Positions 1 to 9,300 of a stretch of 64,000 nucleotides of DNA are shown piece by piece. Both the position numbers and the translations under genes were made by a program. A model generated the notes under the pieces. The model had not been told where the DNA came from, searched no databases, and saw only the letters and a program-made list of their open reading frames with translations. How positions within the stretch are numbered: the stretch's first letter is position 1; each line of letters starts with the position of its first letter. Origin of the DNA: Pseudomonadota bacterium (GTDB taxonomy: Bacteria; Pseudomonadota; Gammaproteobacteria; Burkholderiales; Burkholderiaceae_C); the NCBI GenBank assembly GCA_030538605.1, contig JAUNTQ010000003.1, positions 33,100-97,099 on the forward strand, given 5' to 3'.

Positions 1-2611
1 TGGGGCGGGCCAGCGGAAAATCGTGATCTGACCCCAATTTTTCATCTGACCCCAATTTTTCCAGCGTGCAGTCCCAGCCGCTCGCCCCTACGTCCGGCGG
101 CAGCACGGCAACGCCGTGGCGGCGGGCGTCTTGCACGAGTTGGGCGGGGCCGTAAAAGCCCATGGGTTGCGAGTTGAGCATGGCGGCTAAAAAAGCTTCG
201 GGTTCGTGGCATTTGAGCCAGCAGCTTTCGTAGGCGATCAGGGCGAAGCTGTAGGCGTGGCTTTCGGGAAAGCCGTATTCGCCAAAGCCCTTGATCTGCT
301 CGAAGATGCGTTCGGCAAAGGCCGGCTGGTAGCCGTTGCGCAGCATGCCGGTGATGAGCCTGTCGCGGTGCGGCTCCAGGCCGCCTTTTTTCTTCCATGC
401 GGCCATGTCGCGGCGCAGGCGGTCGGCGCCTTCGGCGCTGTAGTCGGCGGCAATCATCGCCAGCTCCATCACCTGCTCCTGAAAGATGGGCACGCCCAGC
501 GTGCGCGCCAGCGCCTTGGCCAGGCGCGGCGGCTGGCCGGGCACGTCGTGCGCCGAGCGTTCGTAGTTGATCGGCTGACCGCGCCGCGCCCGCTCGCGCG
601 CCTTCAGGTACGGGTGCACCATGCCGCCGCTGATGGGGCCGGGCCGCACGATGGCGACTTCGACCACCAGGTCGTAAAAGCGCGCGGGCTTCAGGCGCGG
701 CAGCATGCTCATCTGCGCGCGGCTTTCGATCTGGAAGGTGCCCACGGTGTCGGCGCGCTGGATCATGGCGTAGGTGGCGGCGTCTTCGCGCGGAATGTCC
801 TGCCGCGTCATGGGCGCGCCGCGCCGCGCGCCGACCAGTGCCAGGCAGCGGCGCATGGCGGTCAGCATGCCCAGGGCCAGCACGTCCACCTTGAGCATGC
901 CCAGCGCTTCCAGGTCGTCTTTTTCCCACTGGATGACGCGCCGCTCGGGCATGGCCGCGTTTTCGATGGGCACTAGGCGCGTGAGGGGCGATTCGGTCAG
1001 CACGAAGCCGCCCACGTGCTGGCTGAGGTGGCGCGGGCGGCCCTTGAGCTGGCGCGCCATCTCCAGCCACAGGCGGGCCTGCGCGTCGCCCACGGGCACG
1101 CCGAGCGACGCGGCCAGATCGCTCAGGCGGTGTTCGGCCAGGCCGTCGTCGAACCAGTGGTGGTCTTTGGCGAAGGCGTCGATCAGCTGGTCGGGCACGC
1201 CCAGCGCCATGCCGGCGGCGCGCAGGGCGCTGCGGGTTCGGTAGCAGATGACGGTGGCGGCCAGCGCGGCGCGGTCGTGGCCGTATTTGGCGTAGATGTA
1301 CTGGATGACTTCTTCGCGCCGCTCGTGCTCGAAATCGACGTCGATGTCGGGCGGCTCGTGCTGGCGCGCGCGGCTGATGAAGCGCTCCAGCAGCGGGTTG
1401 GAAAAGCGCGGGTCGGCCTCGGTAATCCCTAAGCAGTAGCACACCACCGAGTTGGCTGCCGAGCCGCGCCCCTGGCACAGAATGCCCTGCTGCCGCGCCC
1501 AGCGCACGATGTCGTGTACGGTGAGGAAGAACATCTCGTAGCGGCATTCGGCGATCAGCGCCAGCTCCTTGTCGATGAAGGCCTGGATGGGCGCGGGCAC
1601 GCCTTCGGCAAAGCGCCAGACGGCGCCTTCGCGCGTGAGCCGCGCCAGGGTTTCGGTGGGCGTGAGGCCCGGCAGCACACTTTCTTGCGGGTAGTTGTAT
1701 TGCACCTCCTCCAGCCTGAAAGTGCAGCGCGCGGCCAGGCCCAGCGTGGCGGCCAGCAGCTCGGGCGGGTAGATGTGCGCAAGCCGCTCGCGCGGGCGCA
1801 GGTGGCGCTCGGCGTTGGGCTGCAAGGCAAAGCCGCATTCGGCCACCGGCTGGCCCACGCGAATGGCGGTGAGCACGTCGTGCAGGCGCTTGGCGCGGCG
1901 CACGTGCATCTGCACGTCGCCCGCAGCGGCCAGCGGCCAGCCGGTGGCCGCCGACAAGGCGCGCAGGCGTTCAAGCCACAGCGCATCGTCAACGTCGGCG
2001 TGCAGTTCGGCCAGCAGGGTGATGCTTGAATGAAAACCGCCTTTTGCGCAGTCTGGTCGTGCGCAAGCAGATATCTTTTCAATAGCATCCGGGGTGCTTC
2101 GGCACGGCGCCCACAACAGTGCGCAGGCGCGCAGCGCGGCCAGGGCGTCGGCCAGCGGCGGCAGCGCGTAGCGGCCCTTGGGCGCGGCGCCGCGGCAGGC
2201 GCTGATGAAGGCGCACAAGTCGCCCCAGCTCGCCAGGTCGCGCGCCAGCGCCACCAGCGTGCCCTGGCCTTCGAAGCGGAATTCGCTGCCGTACACCAGG
2301 TGCAGCGGTTCGGGCGCGGGGTGATCTTGCGCATTCGGCAGCCCGGCCTTCAGCTCGCCCAGCGCCTTCCAGGCCTGCACCACGCCGGCGACCGAGCATT
2401 CGTCGGTGATCGCCAGCGCCGCATAGCCCAGCGCGTGCGCGCAGCGCACCAGCTCTTCAGGGCTGCTGGCGCCGCGCTGAAAGCTGAAGTGGGTGAGGCA
2501 GTGCAGCTCGGCATAGGCGGGCGGCGCGACCGCCGTGCGCGAAGGGCGGGGCAGCCGGTGGATGGTGGCGCCGGGCGCGAGGGCGGGGGCGGTTTTCGTC
2601 GGCTCAGGCAT
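1..2611 (-). CDS. dnaE2: Error-prone DNA polymerase DnaE2/ImuC, partial at window edge and apparently disrupted at the 3' end
   Basis: Catalytic subunit of the SOS mutasome, a translesion C-family polymerase working with ImuA and ImuB. The frame is open from an ATG at 2611 to the window edge. An N-terminal PHP-type start (HCLTHFSF near residue 37), the catalytic aspartates in PDIDVDF (about residues 421-427) and a GSAANSVV segment are all present. The ATG overlaps the imuB stop by 8 bp, which suggests translational coupling. At about residue 850 the family motif WDCTLE is followed directly by [11 protein letters not shown], encoded by two 18-bp repeats, and then by sequence unlike DnaE2. Family members are usually a little over 1000 residues, so roughly the last 200 seem displaced. 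The polymerase active site is upstream of the break. Residues about 170-195 are AT-rich and resemble a translated copy of the palindromic repeat found elsewhere in the window. The family is certain; whether the product works is unknown. Confidence -1.
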   Translation of the reverse strand, partial: MPEPTKTAPALAPGATIHRLPRPSRTAVAPPAYAELHCLTHFSFQRGASSPEELVRCAHALGYAALAITDECSVAGVVQAWKALGELKAGLPNAQDHPAPEPLHLVYGSEFRFEGQGTLVALARDLASWGDLCAFISACRGAAPKGRYALPPLADALAALRACALLWAPCRSTPDAIEKISACARPDCAKGGFHSSITLLAELHADVDDALWLERLRALSAATGWPLAAAGDVQMHVRRAKRLHDVLTAIRVGQPVAECGFALQPNAERHLRPRERLAHIYPPELLAATLGLAARCTFRLEEVQYNYPQESVLPGLTPTETLARLTREGAVWRFAEGVPAPIQAFIDKELALIAECRYEMFFLTVHDIVRWARQQGILCQGRGSAANSVVCYCLGITEADPRFSNPLLERFISRARQHEPPDIDVDFEHERREEVIQYIYAKYGHDRAALAATVICYRTRSALRAAGMALGVPDQLIDAFAKDHHWFDDGLAEHRLSDLAASLGVPVGDAQARLWLEMARQLKGRPRHLSQHVGGFVLTESPLTRLVPIENAAMPERRVIQWEKDDLEALGMLKVDVLALGMLTAMRRCLALVGARRGAPMTRQDIPREDAATYAMIQRADTVGTFQIESRAQMSMLPRLKPARFYDLVVEVAIVRPGPISGGMVHPYLKARERARRGQPINYERSAHDVPGQPPRLAKALARTLGVPIFQEQVMELAMIAADYSAEGADRLRRDMAAWKKKGGLEPHRDRLITGMLRNGYQPAFAERIFEQIKGFGEYGFPESHAYSFALIAYESCWLKCHEPEAFLAAMLNSQPMGFYGPAQLVQDARRHGVAVLPPDVGASGWDCTLEKLGSDEKLGSDHDFPLARP
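26..61. repeat. Two perfect tandem 18-bp units inside the end of dnaE2
   Basis: ATCTGACCCCAATTTTTC occurs at 26-43 and again at 44-61. On the minus strand it reads AAAAATTGGGGTCAGAT. I associate this sequence with the surroundings of REP-associated tyrosine transposase (IS200-like) genes in proteobacteria; that link is from memory. The units are in frame (six codons each) with dnaE2, and normal DnaE2 sequence stops exactly at their edge, so this is probably the boundary of an inserted element that continues past the window. Confidence -1.
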
Positions 2612-3962
2612 ACAGGCCTTGCAGGAACCAGCGCGGCGCGGCATCAGCGCCATCGCCATGCTGGGCCGAGGTGGCGCGCTCGCGGTACACCCACAGCAGT
2701 TCGGCCGCGGGGTTCTGGGCGATGTAGTAGTCGCGCGCGGCGGCGCAGGTCGCGGGCACCGCATCGTCGGGCCACCAGCCGGTTTCGATGCGGCGCGGGC
2801 CGGCCAGCAGGCGCAGCGGGCCGTGGTGGCAGGGCTGGCCGTCCGCCTGCACGGCCAGCGGCAGCGGCTCGCGCAGCAGCCAGGTGGGGGCCAGGGCGTC
2901 GGGCAGGTGGGTTTGCGCGCTCGCTGGCAACGAAGACGTCCGACCGGGCACCGCCGCCCGCCAGCCCTGCCGGCATTCGGGCCGATGGTCGGGGCGCAGC
3001 ACGGGCACGCGCAGGCTGCCTGCGCCCAGGCGCGCGCCCACGCGCTCGATGAACACGTGCAGCGGCTCGCCGCGCGGCTGGTCTTCGGGCAGAAAGCTGG
3101 CACTGTCCGGCTGCCACGGCGCCGTTTGCAGCACGCGCAGGCGGATGGCGCGCGCGGGCGCTTGCAGCGCGGTGCGCGCCAGGCGCTCGGCCAGCAGGCG
3201 CTGGATGTGGGCCATGGCCTGCACGGGTTCGGCCGTGCGCAGCGTCAGCCCCCCTTCAGGCGGCAGCGCGTGGCCGTTCAGGCGGCGCTGATCGAAGGTC
3301 CACGCCAGCGCCAGCGCCAGCACGCCCTGCTGGCGCGCGGCCAGCCACAGTTGCAGCGCGTGCAGCAGGCGGCGCGCCGACCACAGCAGCGCGGGGGCCG
3401 AATCGGCGCGTTCGGGCAAATCCAGCGCCTGCTCGAAACGGTCGGGCAGCGTGGCCCACGCATACACGTCTGGCGCGCGGCCCAGGGCCACGTCGAGCGC
3501 GCGGCCCAGCGCCGGGCCGAAGCGCCGCGCCAGCCCGGCGCGCGGCAGCGCATCGACGTCGCCCCAGGTGCGGCAGCCCAGGCGCGCCAGCAGCGGCAGG
3601 TGCGCCCGCGCGGCGCCGAGGGTGTGCAGGGGCAGATCGGCCGGCGCGGGCCAGCGCGGGTGGACGGCGGCGTCAACACCCTGCGCCATGTACCAGCGCA
3701 GCCGCGCCAGCGCTACCATACTGGTAGCTGCCCGCGCTTGTTGTGCCTGGTCTGGTGCCGGATTTGACTGCAAAACCCGCGCCAACAACGCGCGCCGTCC
3801 CCCCCACAGGCGTTCGCAGGCCGAGACTTCCATCAGCAGCGCCTCGTCCACCCAGGCCACGCGCGGCGTGAAGGCCAGCGCCCACCAGGCCAGCGCCTCG
3901 CGCGAAGGCAGCGGCTCGCCCGCCGCGTCAGGCGGCGACCAGTGCAGTGCCAGCCAGTGCAT
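2604..3962 (-). CDS. imuB: ImuB, Y-family polymerase-like mutasome subunit
   Basis: ImuB is a catalytically inactive Y-family polymerase homologue that bridges ImuA, ImuC/DnaE2 and the sliding clamp during SOS mutagenesis. The chosen start, MHWLALHW at 3962, gives 452 residues. The open frame continues upstream, but only as antisense-like sequence overlapping imu[21 protein letters not shown] corresponds to the UmuC/DinB palm region and [20 protein letters not shown] to the helix-hairpin-helix-like part. QALDLPE is a possible clamp-binding motif (inference). The start lies 35 bp inside imuA and the stop overlaps the dnaE2 ATG, so the three genes form one tightly coupled operon. Confidence -1.
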   Translation of the reverse strand: MHWLALHWSPPDAAGEPLPSREALAWWALAFTPRVAWVDEALLMEVSACERLWGGRRALLARVLQSNPAPDQAQQARAATSMVALARLRWYMAQGVDAAVHPRWPAPADLPLHTLGAARAHLPLLARLGCRTWGDVDALPRAGLARRFGPALGRALDVALGRAPDVYAWATLPDRFEQALDLPERADSAPALLWSARRLLHALQLWLAARQQGVLALALAWTFDQRRLNGHALPPEGGLTLRTAEPVQAMAHIQRLLAERLARTALQAPARAIRLRVLQTAPWQPDSASFLPEDQPRGEPLHVFIERVGARLGAGSLRVPVLRPDHRPECRQGWRAAVPGRTSSLPASAQTHLPDALAPTWLLREPLPLAVQADGQPCHHGPLRLLAGPRRIETGWWPDDAVPATCAAARDYYIAQNPAAELLWVYRERATSAQHGDGADAAPRWFLQGLYA

Positions 3963-4743
3963 GGCCGCCCTCCTTCCCGCCATGAATGGGCACCACGCCG
4001 CCGGGCAGCCGGCCCTGCCCCCACGCCGCCCGCAGCACGGCACCCACCGCCTCGCTGCACGCGGGCAGCCACAGCGGCGTGGCCAAAGGCGGGCCGCGCC
4101 GCTTGAGCAGGTCGATGCGCAAGGGCGGCACGGGGCCAGGCATGGCGCCTTCATCCGCCCTTGTGTCCACCAGCTTCAGGCGCGGCCCGCTCGGCGCGGG
4201 GCGGCCCACGCGCAGCCGCACGCGCGCGGGCGTGGCGGCGTCGGCCCCGCGCTCCGGCCGCAGCACGAACAGCAGTGCGCCGGTCTGCGCGGCGGCCTGT
4301 TGCAGGCGGCGCAGCTCGGCCACGCGCACGCGCGGCAGCCAGGCGGCAACGGCGGCCACGTCCTGGCAGCGCAGGGCCTGCTCGCTGGCCCAGGCCTGCG
4401 CGGCGGGCGTGTCGGCGGCCAGCCACAGCAGCCGCTGCGCGGGCACGCCCGCTGCCGCCAGGGCGGGCGCATACGGCGCGTGCGGCGGGTTGACCAGCAC
4501 CACCGTGCCCGAGCGCGCGCGGTGCGCCAAGGCAGGCAGCAGCAGCGGCCACACGGTGGCCGCAGGCGCGGCTTGCAGCAGCTCGATCAGCACGCCCAGC
4601 GGCCAGCCACTGCCGGGCAGTTCGGCGTCCAGCGCGGCATGGCCGGTGGGCACCACACCCGCTGCGGCCGCACCCAGCGCATCGGCCGACCACACGCCGT
4701 GCAGCGCGGCATCGGCCAGCGAAAAAAAAGGCAAGGCACCCAT
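3928..4743 (-). CDS. imuA: ImuA, RecA-like SOS mutasome protein
   Basis: First gene of the imuA-imuB-dnaE2 cassette, 271 residues. ImuA is a RecA/SulA-related protein needed for damage-induced mutagenesis with ImuB and DnaE2. Typical family features are GVVPTGHAALDAELPGSGWP near residue 30 followed by GVLIELLQ, and a hydrophobic RecA-like core (TVVLVNPP). The C-terminal third is proline- and leucine-rich. The ATG at 4743 lies about 20 bp downstream of a well-formed LexA box, so SOS induction of the operon is very likely. Confidence -1.
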   Translation of the reverse strand: MGALPFFSLADAALHGVWSADALGAAAAGVVPTGHAALDAELPGSGWPLGVLIELLQAAPAATVWPLLLPALAHRARSGTVVLVNPPHAPYAPALAAAGVPAQRLLWLAADTPAAQAWASEQALRCQDVAAVAAWLPRVRVAELRRLQQAAAQTGALLFVLRPERGADAATPARVRLRVGRPAPSGPRLKLVDTRADEGAMPGPVPPLRIDLLKRRGPPLATPLWLPACSEAVGAVLRAAWGQGRLPGGVVPIHGGKEGGHALAGTALVAA

Positions 4744-4763
4744 GGCAAAGCATCTGAAAATAA

Positions 4764-4779
4764 CTGGCTGTTTATACAG
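4764..4779 (-). promoter_or_regulatory. LexA (SOS) box in front of imuA
   Basis: CTGGCTGTTTATACAG is an exact CTG-N10-CAG match to the LexA operator of gamma- and beta-proteobacteria, with an AT-rich centre. It ends about 20 bp upstream of the imuA ATG, so bound LexA would cover the promoter or the start region. Confidence -1.
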
Positions 4780-4976
4780 TTATTTTGGGTGTTTTGCCAC
4801 CTGCGCGCAAACGGTTTCCGGGTCCACGCCGGGCGCAGGAAAGGGCCGGTGTCAGGCTTGGCGCGGTCATCGCGCGAGGCTTGAAACCCTATGCACGGCA
4901 ACAGCTTAGCGCTGCTTCTGCCGTCTGCATCGGAGACGGCGTTGTGGACCGGGAGCCGTCAAGACGGGCCAGAAAA

Positions 4977-5732
4977 TCAGGCGGTAAAGCCGCCATTGAC
5001 GTCGATGACCGAGCCCGTGATGAAGGCCGCACCCGGACCGGCAAGGAACACGATGGCGGCGACGACTTCCTCAACGGCCGCGTAGCGCTGGATGGCGTGC
5101 GATTCCATGATGATCGGGGGCAGCTTTCCCTTCGACCCCGCCGCCATGTCCGTGTCCATCAGGCCGGCCTGCACGACGTTGACCGTGATGCGGCGGGCAC
5201 CGAGGTCGCGGGCGGCGCCCTTGCTGTATCCGACGATGGCAGCCTTGGTGGCCGCATAGTCCGTCGTACCCGGGAAGGCGACGCGCGTCCCGAGCCCCGA
5301 GCCGACCGAAATGATCCGCCCGCCTTCGGGCAATACCTTCACAGCGGCACGGATGTTCGCAATCACGCCCATCGTGTTGATGAGTCACTGCCGATCCATC
5401 GCCGCATTGTCGATGTCGGGTGCGTCGATGGTCTTGCCCTGCCACGCGACCGCCGCGTTGTTGACCAGGATGTCCAGCTTGCCCAGACGCTCCACCACTT
5501 CACGCACAAGCGGCTCCGATGCAGCGGGGTCGCCTTGATCGGCCTTGACGGCAATGGCGCGCACGCCTTGGGCTTCGAGCCGTTGCACGACAGCCAGCGC
5601 CTTCTCCTCCGACGAGACATAGCTGATGGCGACGTCTGCGCCCTCTTCGGCCAGGGCGACGGCCGTGGCGGCGCCGAGGCCACGCGATCCGCCGGTGACA
5701 AGGGCCACTTTTCCAGTGAGTTGCTTGCGCAT
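4977..5732 (-). pseudogene. Short-chain dehydrogenase/reductase interrupted by one in-frame TGA
   Basis: With the TGA read through, this is a 251-codon SDR. It starts at 5732 (MRKQLTGKVALVTGG, preceded by AGGAG), has the glycine motif TGGSRGLG, LVNNAA, a catalytic Ser in ISVGSGLG, YAATK (Tyr-x3-Lys) and a C-terminal GSVIDVNGGF. After AAMDRQ the frame meets TGA (5384-5382) and continues with LINTMGVIANIR. Related SDRs usually have Trp (TGG) there, so a single G-to-A change explains the stop. The downstream part could start at ATG 5372, but it would lack the cofactor-binding half. Nearest relatives are 3-oxoacyl-ACP-reductase-like SDRs of unknown substrate. It is probably non-functional unless the stop is a sequencing error. 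Confidence -1.
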
Positions 5733-5852
5733 TGCATGCTCCTGTGCGCGAGTAAAGCACATGCTGACAAGCCGGCCTTCGGCGACAGCGCAGCAGCTCC
5801 ACCGCCCATGTCGGACCAGCGGACGACCGGGCGGGAGCCGTCATGCAACAAA

Positions 5853-5881
5853 AAGCCCCGCGCCTGTCGGCAGCGGGGCTT
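5853..5881 (-). terminator. Rho-independent terminator downstream of acnB
   Basis: Stem AAGCCCCGC (5853-5861) pairs with GCGGGGCTT (5873-5881) around an 11-nt loop. On the minus strand the stem is followed by TTTTTGTTG. It lies 22 bp beyond the acnB stop. Confidence -1.
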
Positions 5882-5903
5882 GGGAGTCAGCCGGTCAGGC
5901 GGC

Positions 5904-8498
5904 TCAGGTGGTCACTTCCCTGGCGACTTCAGCGTATTCCTCGATCTGGTCGAAGTTCATGTAGCGGTACACGCTGGCCTTGTCCTGGTCGATGATGCCC
6001 ATCTCGGCCTGGTACTCGGCCACGGTGGGGATGCGGCCCAGTTTCGAGCAGATGGCGGCCAGCTCGGCCGACCCCAGGTACACGTTGGTGTTCTTGCCCA
6101 GGCGGTTGGGGAAGTTGCGGGTGCTGGTGCTCATGACGGTGGCGCCTTCATGCACCTGCGCCTGGTTGCCCATGCACAGGCTGCAACCGGGCATTTCGGT
6201 GCGCGCGCCGGCGGTGCCGAAGGCGGCGTAGTGGCCTTCCTTCATCAGCTCGTCCTGGTCCATCTTGGTGGGCGGGGCCACCCACAGCTTGACGGGGATG
6301 TCGCGCTGGCCGCCGAGCAGCTTGGCGGCGGCGCGGAAGTGGCCGATGTTGGTCATGCAGCTGCCGATGAAGGCTTCGTCGATCTTCGTGCCGGCGACTT
6401 CGGACATGAATTTGGCGTCGTCCGGGTCGTTGGGGCAGCAGACGATGGGCTCCTTGATGTCGGCTAGGTCGATCTCGATCACGGCGGCGTATTCGGCGTC
6501 CTTGTCGGCTTCCAGCAGCTGCGGGTTGGCGAGCCAGGCTTCCACCTTCTCGATGCGGCGCGCCAGCGTCTTGGCGTCGGCATAGCCGTTGGCGATCATG
6601 TTCTTCATCAGCACCACGTTGGACTTCAGGTACTCGATGACCGGCTCTTTGCCCAGCTTGATGGTGCAGCCGGCGGCGCTGCGCTCTGCCGATGCATCGC
6701 TCAGCTCAAACGCCTGCTCGACTTTCAGCTGCGGCAGGCCCTCGATCTCCAGCACGCGGCCCGAGAAAATGTTCTTCTTGCCCTGCTTGGCGACGGTGAG
6801 CAGGCCCTGCTTGATGGCGTACAGCGGAATCGCATGCACCAGGTCACGCAGGGTGACGCCGGGCTGCATTTCGCCCTTGAAACGCACCAGCACGCTCTCG
6901 GGCATGTCCAGCGGCATGACGCCGGTGGCGGCGGCAAAGGCGACCAGGCCCGAGCCTGCGGGAAAGCTGATGCCGATGGGAAAGCGCGTGTGGCTGTCGC
7001 CGCCCGTGCCCACGGTGTCGGGCAGCAGCAGGCGGTTCAGCCAGCTGTGGATGACGCCATCGCCCGGGCGCAACGCCACGCCGCCGCGGTTGCTGATGAA
7101 GGCGGGCAGCTCGCGGTGCATCCTGGCGTCCACCGGCTTGGGGTAGGCGGCGGTGTGGCAGAAGGACTGCATCACCATGTCGGCGCTGAAGCCCAGGCAG
7201 GCCAGGTCTTTCAGCTCGTCGCGCGTCATGGGGCCGGTGGTGTCCTGGCTGCCCACGGTGGTCATCTTCGGCTCGCAATAGGTGCCGGGGCGGATGCCCT
7301 GGCCTTCGGGCAGGCCGCAGGCGCGGCCAACCATTTTCTGCGCCAGGGTGAAGCCGGCCTTGGACTCGGCGGGCGCCGTGGGCAGGCGGAACGCGGTGGA
7401 CGCGGGCAGGCCCAGGGCTTCGCGCGCCTTGGCCGTCAGGCTGCGGCCGATGATGAGGTTGATGCGCCCGCCGGCACGCACTTCGTCCAGCAGCACGTCG
7501 CTTTTCAGGGCGAAGTCGGCCACTTTCTGGCCGCCCTTCTCGATCTTGCCGTCGTAAGGGTAGATGTCGAGCACGTCGCCCATCTCGAAGGGGCTGACAT
7601 CGACTTCGATGGGCAGCGCGCCGGAGTCTTCCTGCGTGTTGAAGAAGATGGGCGCGATCTTGCCGCCCAGGGTGACACCGCCAAAGCGCTTGTTGGGCAC
7701 GAAGGGGATGTCCTGGCCCGTGGCCCAGATGACGCTGTTGGTGGCCGACTTGCGGCTGGAGCCGGTGCCCACCACGTCGCCCACGTAGGCGACCAGGTGG
7801 CCTTTTTTCTTCAGGTCTTCGATGAACTGCATCGGGCCGCGCTTGCCGTCTTCCTCGGGCTTGAAGGCGGCGCCTTCGCGCGTGTTCTTCAGCATGGCCA
7901 GGTAGTGCAGCGGAATGTCGGGGCGGCTCCAGGCGTCGGGCGCGGGGCTGAGGTCGTCGGTATTGGTCTCGCCCGGCACCTTGAAGACGGTGACGGTGAT
8001 TTTCTTTTCGACTTCGGGGCGGCTGGTGAACCATTCAGCATTGGCCCAGCTTTGCATCACTTCCTGCGCCCGGGCGTTGCCGGCCTTGGCCTTGACCGCC
8101 ACGTCGTTGAAGAAGTCGAACATGAGCAGCGTCTTCTTGAGCGCCTCGGCGGCTTGCGGTGCCACTTCGGCGTCATCGAGCAGCTCGATGAGCGGATGCA
8201 CGTTGTAGCCGCCCACCATGGTGCCCAGCAGCTCGGTGGCCCTGGCGCGGCTGATGAGGGCAACCGGCACGTCACCGTGCGCCACGGCAGCCAGGAAGGA
8301 CGCCTTGACCTTGGCCGCGTCGTCCACGCCGGGCGGCACGCGGTGGGTGAGCAAGTCGAGCAGGAAGGCCGTGTCTTCGCCGGCGGGCGGGTTCTTGATC
8401 AGCTCGATCAGCTCGGCAGTCTGTGGGGCATCCAGCGGCAGGGGCGGGATGCCCAGGGCGGCGCGTTCGGCGACGTGGGCGCGGTAGGCGTTCAGCAT
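5904..8498 (-). CDS. acnB: Aconitate hydratase B
   Basis: Cytoplasmic [4Fe-4S] aconitase of the TCA cycle that interconverts citrate and isocitrate. It has 864 residues, against 865 in E. coli AcnB. The order is the AcnB one: an N-terminal HEAT-like domain ([20 protein letters not shown]), then the swivel domain ([18 protein letters not shown]), then the catalytic core. Cluster cysteines are visible at about C714 ([12 protein letters not shown]) and C772/C775 ([10 protein letters not shown]), close to the E. coli positions 710, 769 and 772. A GGAG lies upstream of the ATG. The gene is at the distal end of a leftward group with the CitE-like lyase and mdh, opposite the gntR-sdh-gltA operon. 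Confidence -1.
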   Translation of the reverse strand: MLNAYRAHVAERAALGIPPLPLDAPQTAELIELIKNPPAGEDTAFLLDLLTHRVPPGVDDAAKVKASFLAAVAHGDVPVALISRARATELLGTMVGGYNVHPLIELLDDAEVAPQAAEALKKTLLMFDFFNDVAVKAKAGNARAQEVMQSWANAEWFTSRPEVEKKITVTVFKVPGETNTDDLSPAPDAWSRPDIPLHYLAMLKNTREGAAFKPEEDGKRGPMQFIEDLKKKGHLVAYVGDVVGTGSSRKSATNSVIWATGQDIPFVPNKRFGGVTLGGKIAPIFFNTQEDSGALPIEVDVSPFEMGDVLDIYPYDGKIEKGGQKVADFALKSDVLLDEVRAGGRINLIIGRSLTAKAREALGLPASTAFRLPTAPAESKAGFTLAQKMVGRACGLPEGQGIRPGTYCEPKMTTVGSQDTTGPMTRDELKDLACLGFSADMVMQSFCHTAAYPKPVDARMHRELPAFISNRGGVALRPGDGVIHSWLNRLLLPDTVGTGGDSHTRFPIGISFPAGSGLVAFAAATGVMPLDMPESVLVRFKGEMQPGVTLRDLVHAIPLYAIKQGLLTVAKQGKKNIFSGRVLEIEGLPQLKVEQAFELSDASAERSAAGCTIKLGKEPVIEYLKSNVVLMKNMIANGYADAKTLARRIEKVEAWLANPQLLEADKDAEYAAVIEIDLADIKEPIVCCPNDPDDAKFMSEVAGTKIDEAFIGSCMTNIGHFRAAAKLLGGQRDIPVKLWVAPPTKMDQDELMKEGHYAAFGTAGARTEMPGCSLCMGNQAQVHEGATVMSTSTRNFPNRLGKNTNVYLGSAELAAICSKLGRIPTVAEYQAEMGIIDQDKASVYRYMNFDQIEEYAEVAREVTT

Positions 8499-8536
8499 GG
8501 GGGGTTTTCTCCGGTTTCAACGACATCCATCGGTCA

Positions 8537-8575
8537 ACGGCCCGGCCGCCGGCTTGTCGCCAGCGGCCGGGCCGT
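8537..8575 (-). terminator. Perfect 13-bp hairpin between the exported protein gene and acnB
   Basis: ACGGCCCGGCCGC (8537-8549) is the exact reverse complement of 8563-8575, with a 13-nt loop. No T-run follows, so it may be a weak or Rho-assisted terminator for the gene at 8612-9241, or an mRNA-stabilising structure. Confidence -1.
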
Positions 8576-8611
8576 GCACCACGCCAAGTCGTGAGGGGCG
8601 CGGCGGCTTGT

Positions 8612-9241
8612 TTACTTGGCAGGCCCGCCCAGCAGGTCGGGCTGCGGGTTGTTCTTGAGCTGCGCGGCAAATTCGCGCTGCTGGGGCGCGGCGCACTCGT
8701 CGGCCACGCGCTGGCCCAGCTTCTGGTTCAACAGCATGGACTTGTTGCCCAGCTGCAGCCACATGGCGCCGGCGCGGTTGTCTTCCAGACGGAGCGCGCC
8801 GGTGCGGCTTTCCACCGGGTGCATGTAGTAGCGCTGCTTGCCGGCGGTGATGTGGAAGAAGCCGGGGTTCTTCGCGTCGGGGGTGACGGTCACGTTCTGG
8901 CCCAGCTCGCACTGGATGGCGCCGGTGTGCACGTTGCGGGCGATGGCCTGCTCGGCGTCGGACAGGCGCTGGGTGAGCGTTTCCACGGGCGTGGCGGCCT
9001 CCACGGCGCGGGCAGTGCGGGCGGGCACGCCCTTGCTGGTGGCGGGCTTGCGCTGGGCCGTGGCCTTGCTGTTGGCGTTGGCTGCGGGCTTGCGGGTGTT
9101 GGCGGCGGCCTTGGGCGCGGGTTTCTGGGCCGCGGGCTTGGCGGTGGACGGTTTGGCCGTCGATGACTGCGCTTGCGCGGCATTCATGGACAGGCCCAGC
9201 ACGGCGGCCGTGGATGCCACGGCGAGAAAGTTCATGCGCAT
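8612..9241 (-). CDS. Exported protein of unknown function, Ala/Lys-rich N-terminal half
   Basis: 209 residues. The N-terminus (MRMNFLAVASTAAVLGLSMNAAQA) is a clear Sec signal peptide with cleavage expected after AQA near residue 24. Residues about 25-80 are a low-complexity Ala/Lys/Pro/Thr linker. The rest is a compact domain with C (IQCELGQ), FFHITAGKQRYYMHPVESRTGALRLED and a second Cys (DECAAPQQ), which could form a disulphide. I recognise it only as a conserved hypothetical protein of Comamonadaceae. It lies between acnB and the CitE-like gene, but nothing in it suggests TCA chemistry. Confidence -1.
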   Translation of the reverse strand: MRMNFLAVASTAAVLGLSMNAAQAQSSTAKPSTAKPAAQKPAPKAAANTRKPAANANSKATAQRKPATSKGVPARTARAVEAATPVETLTQRLSDAEQAIARNVHTGAIQCELGQNVTVTPDAKNPGFFHITAGKQRYYMHPVESRTGALRLEDNRAGAMWLQLGNKSMLLNQKLGQRVADECAAPQQREFAAQLKNNPQPDLLGGPAK

Positions 9242-9300
9242 ACGACGATCTCTTCAATGAATAAAAAAGGAAACGCGATCATGACACGGCGAGCCTCTTG

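Noticed and set aside
42..1838. 598-codon minus-strand frame in the dnaE2 region
   Set aside because: It is a different frame from the one carrying the DnaE2 motifs, and its translation is Arg/Ala/Pro-rich and featureless.
3711..3775. Palindromic-repeat-like sequence inside imuB
   Set aside because: GGTAGCTGCCCGCGCTTGTT is similar to a repeat arm, but the encoded [14 protein letters not shown] is ordinary ImuB sequence, so chance similarity is likely.
5382..5384. In-frame TGA of the SDR gene as selenocysteine
   Set aside because: The site corresponds to Trp rather than Cys in relatives, and no SECIS-like hairpin or selenoprotein context was seen; a nonsense mutation is simpler.
6834..8594. 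586-codon plus-strand frame opposite acnB
   Set aside because: Low-complexity antisense shadow of a certain gene.
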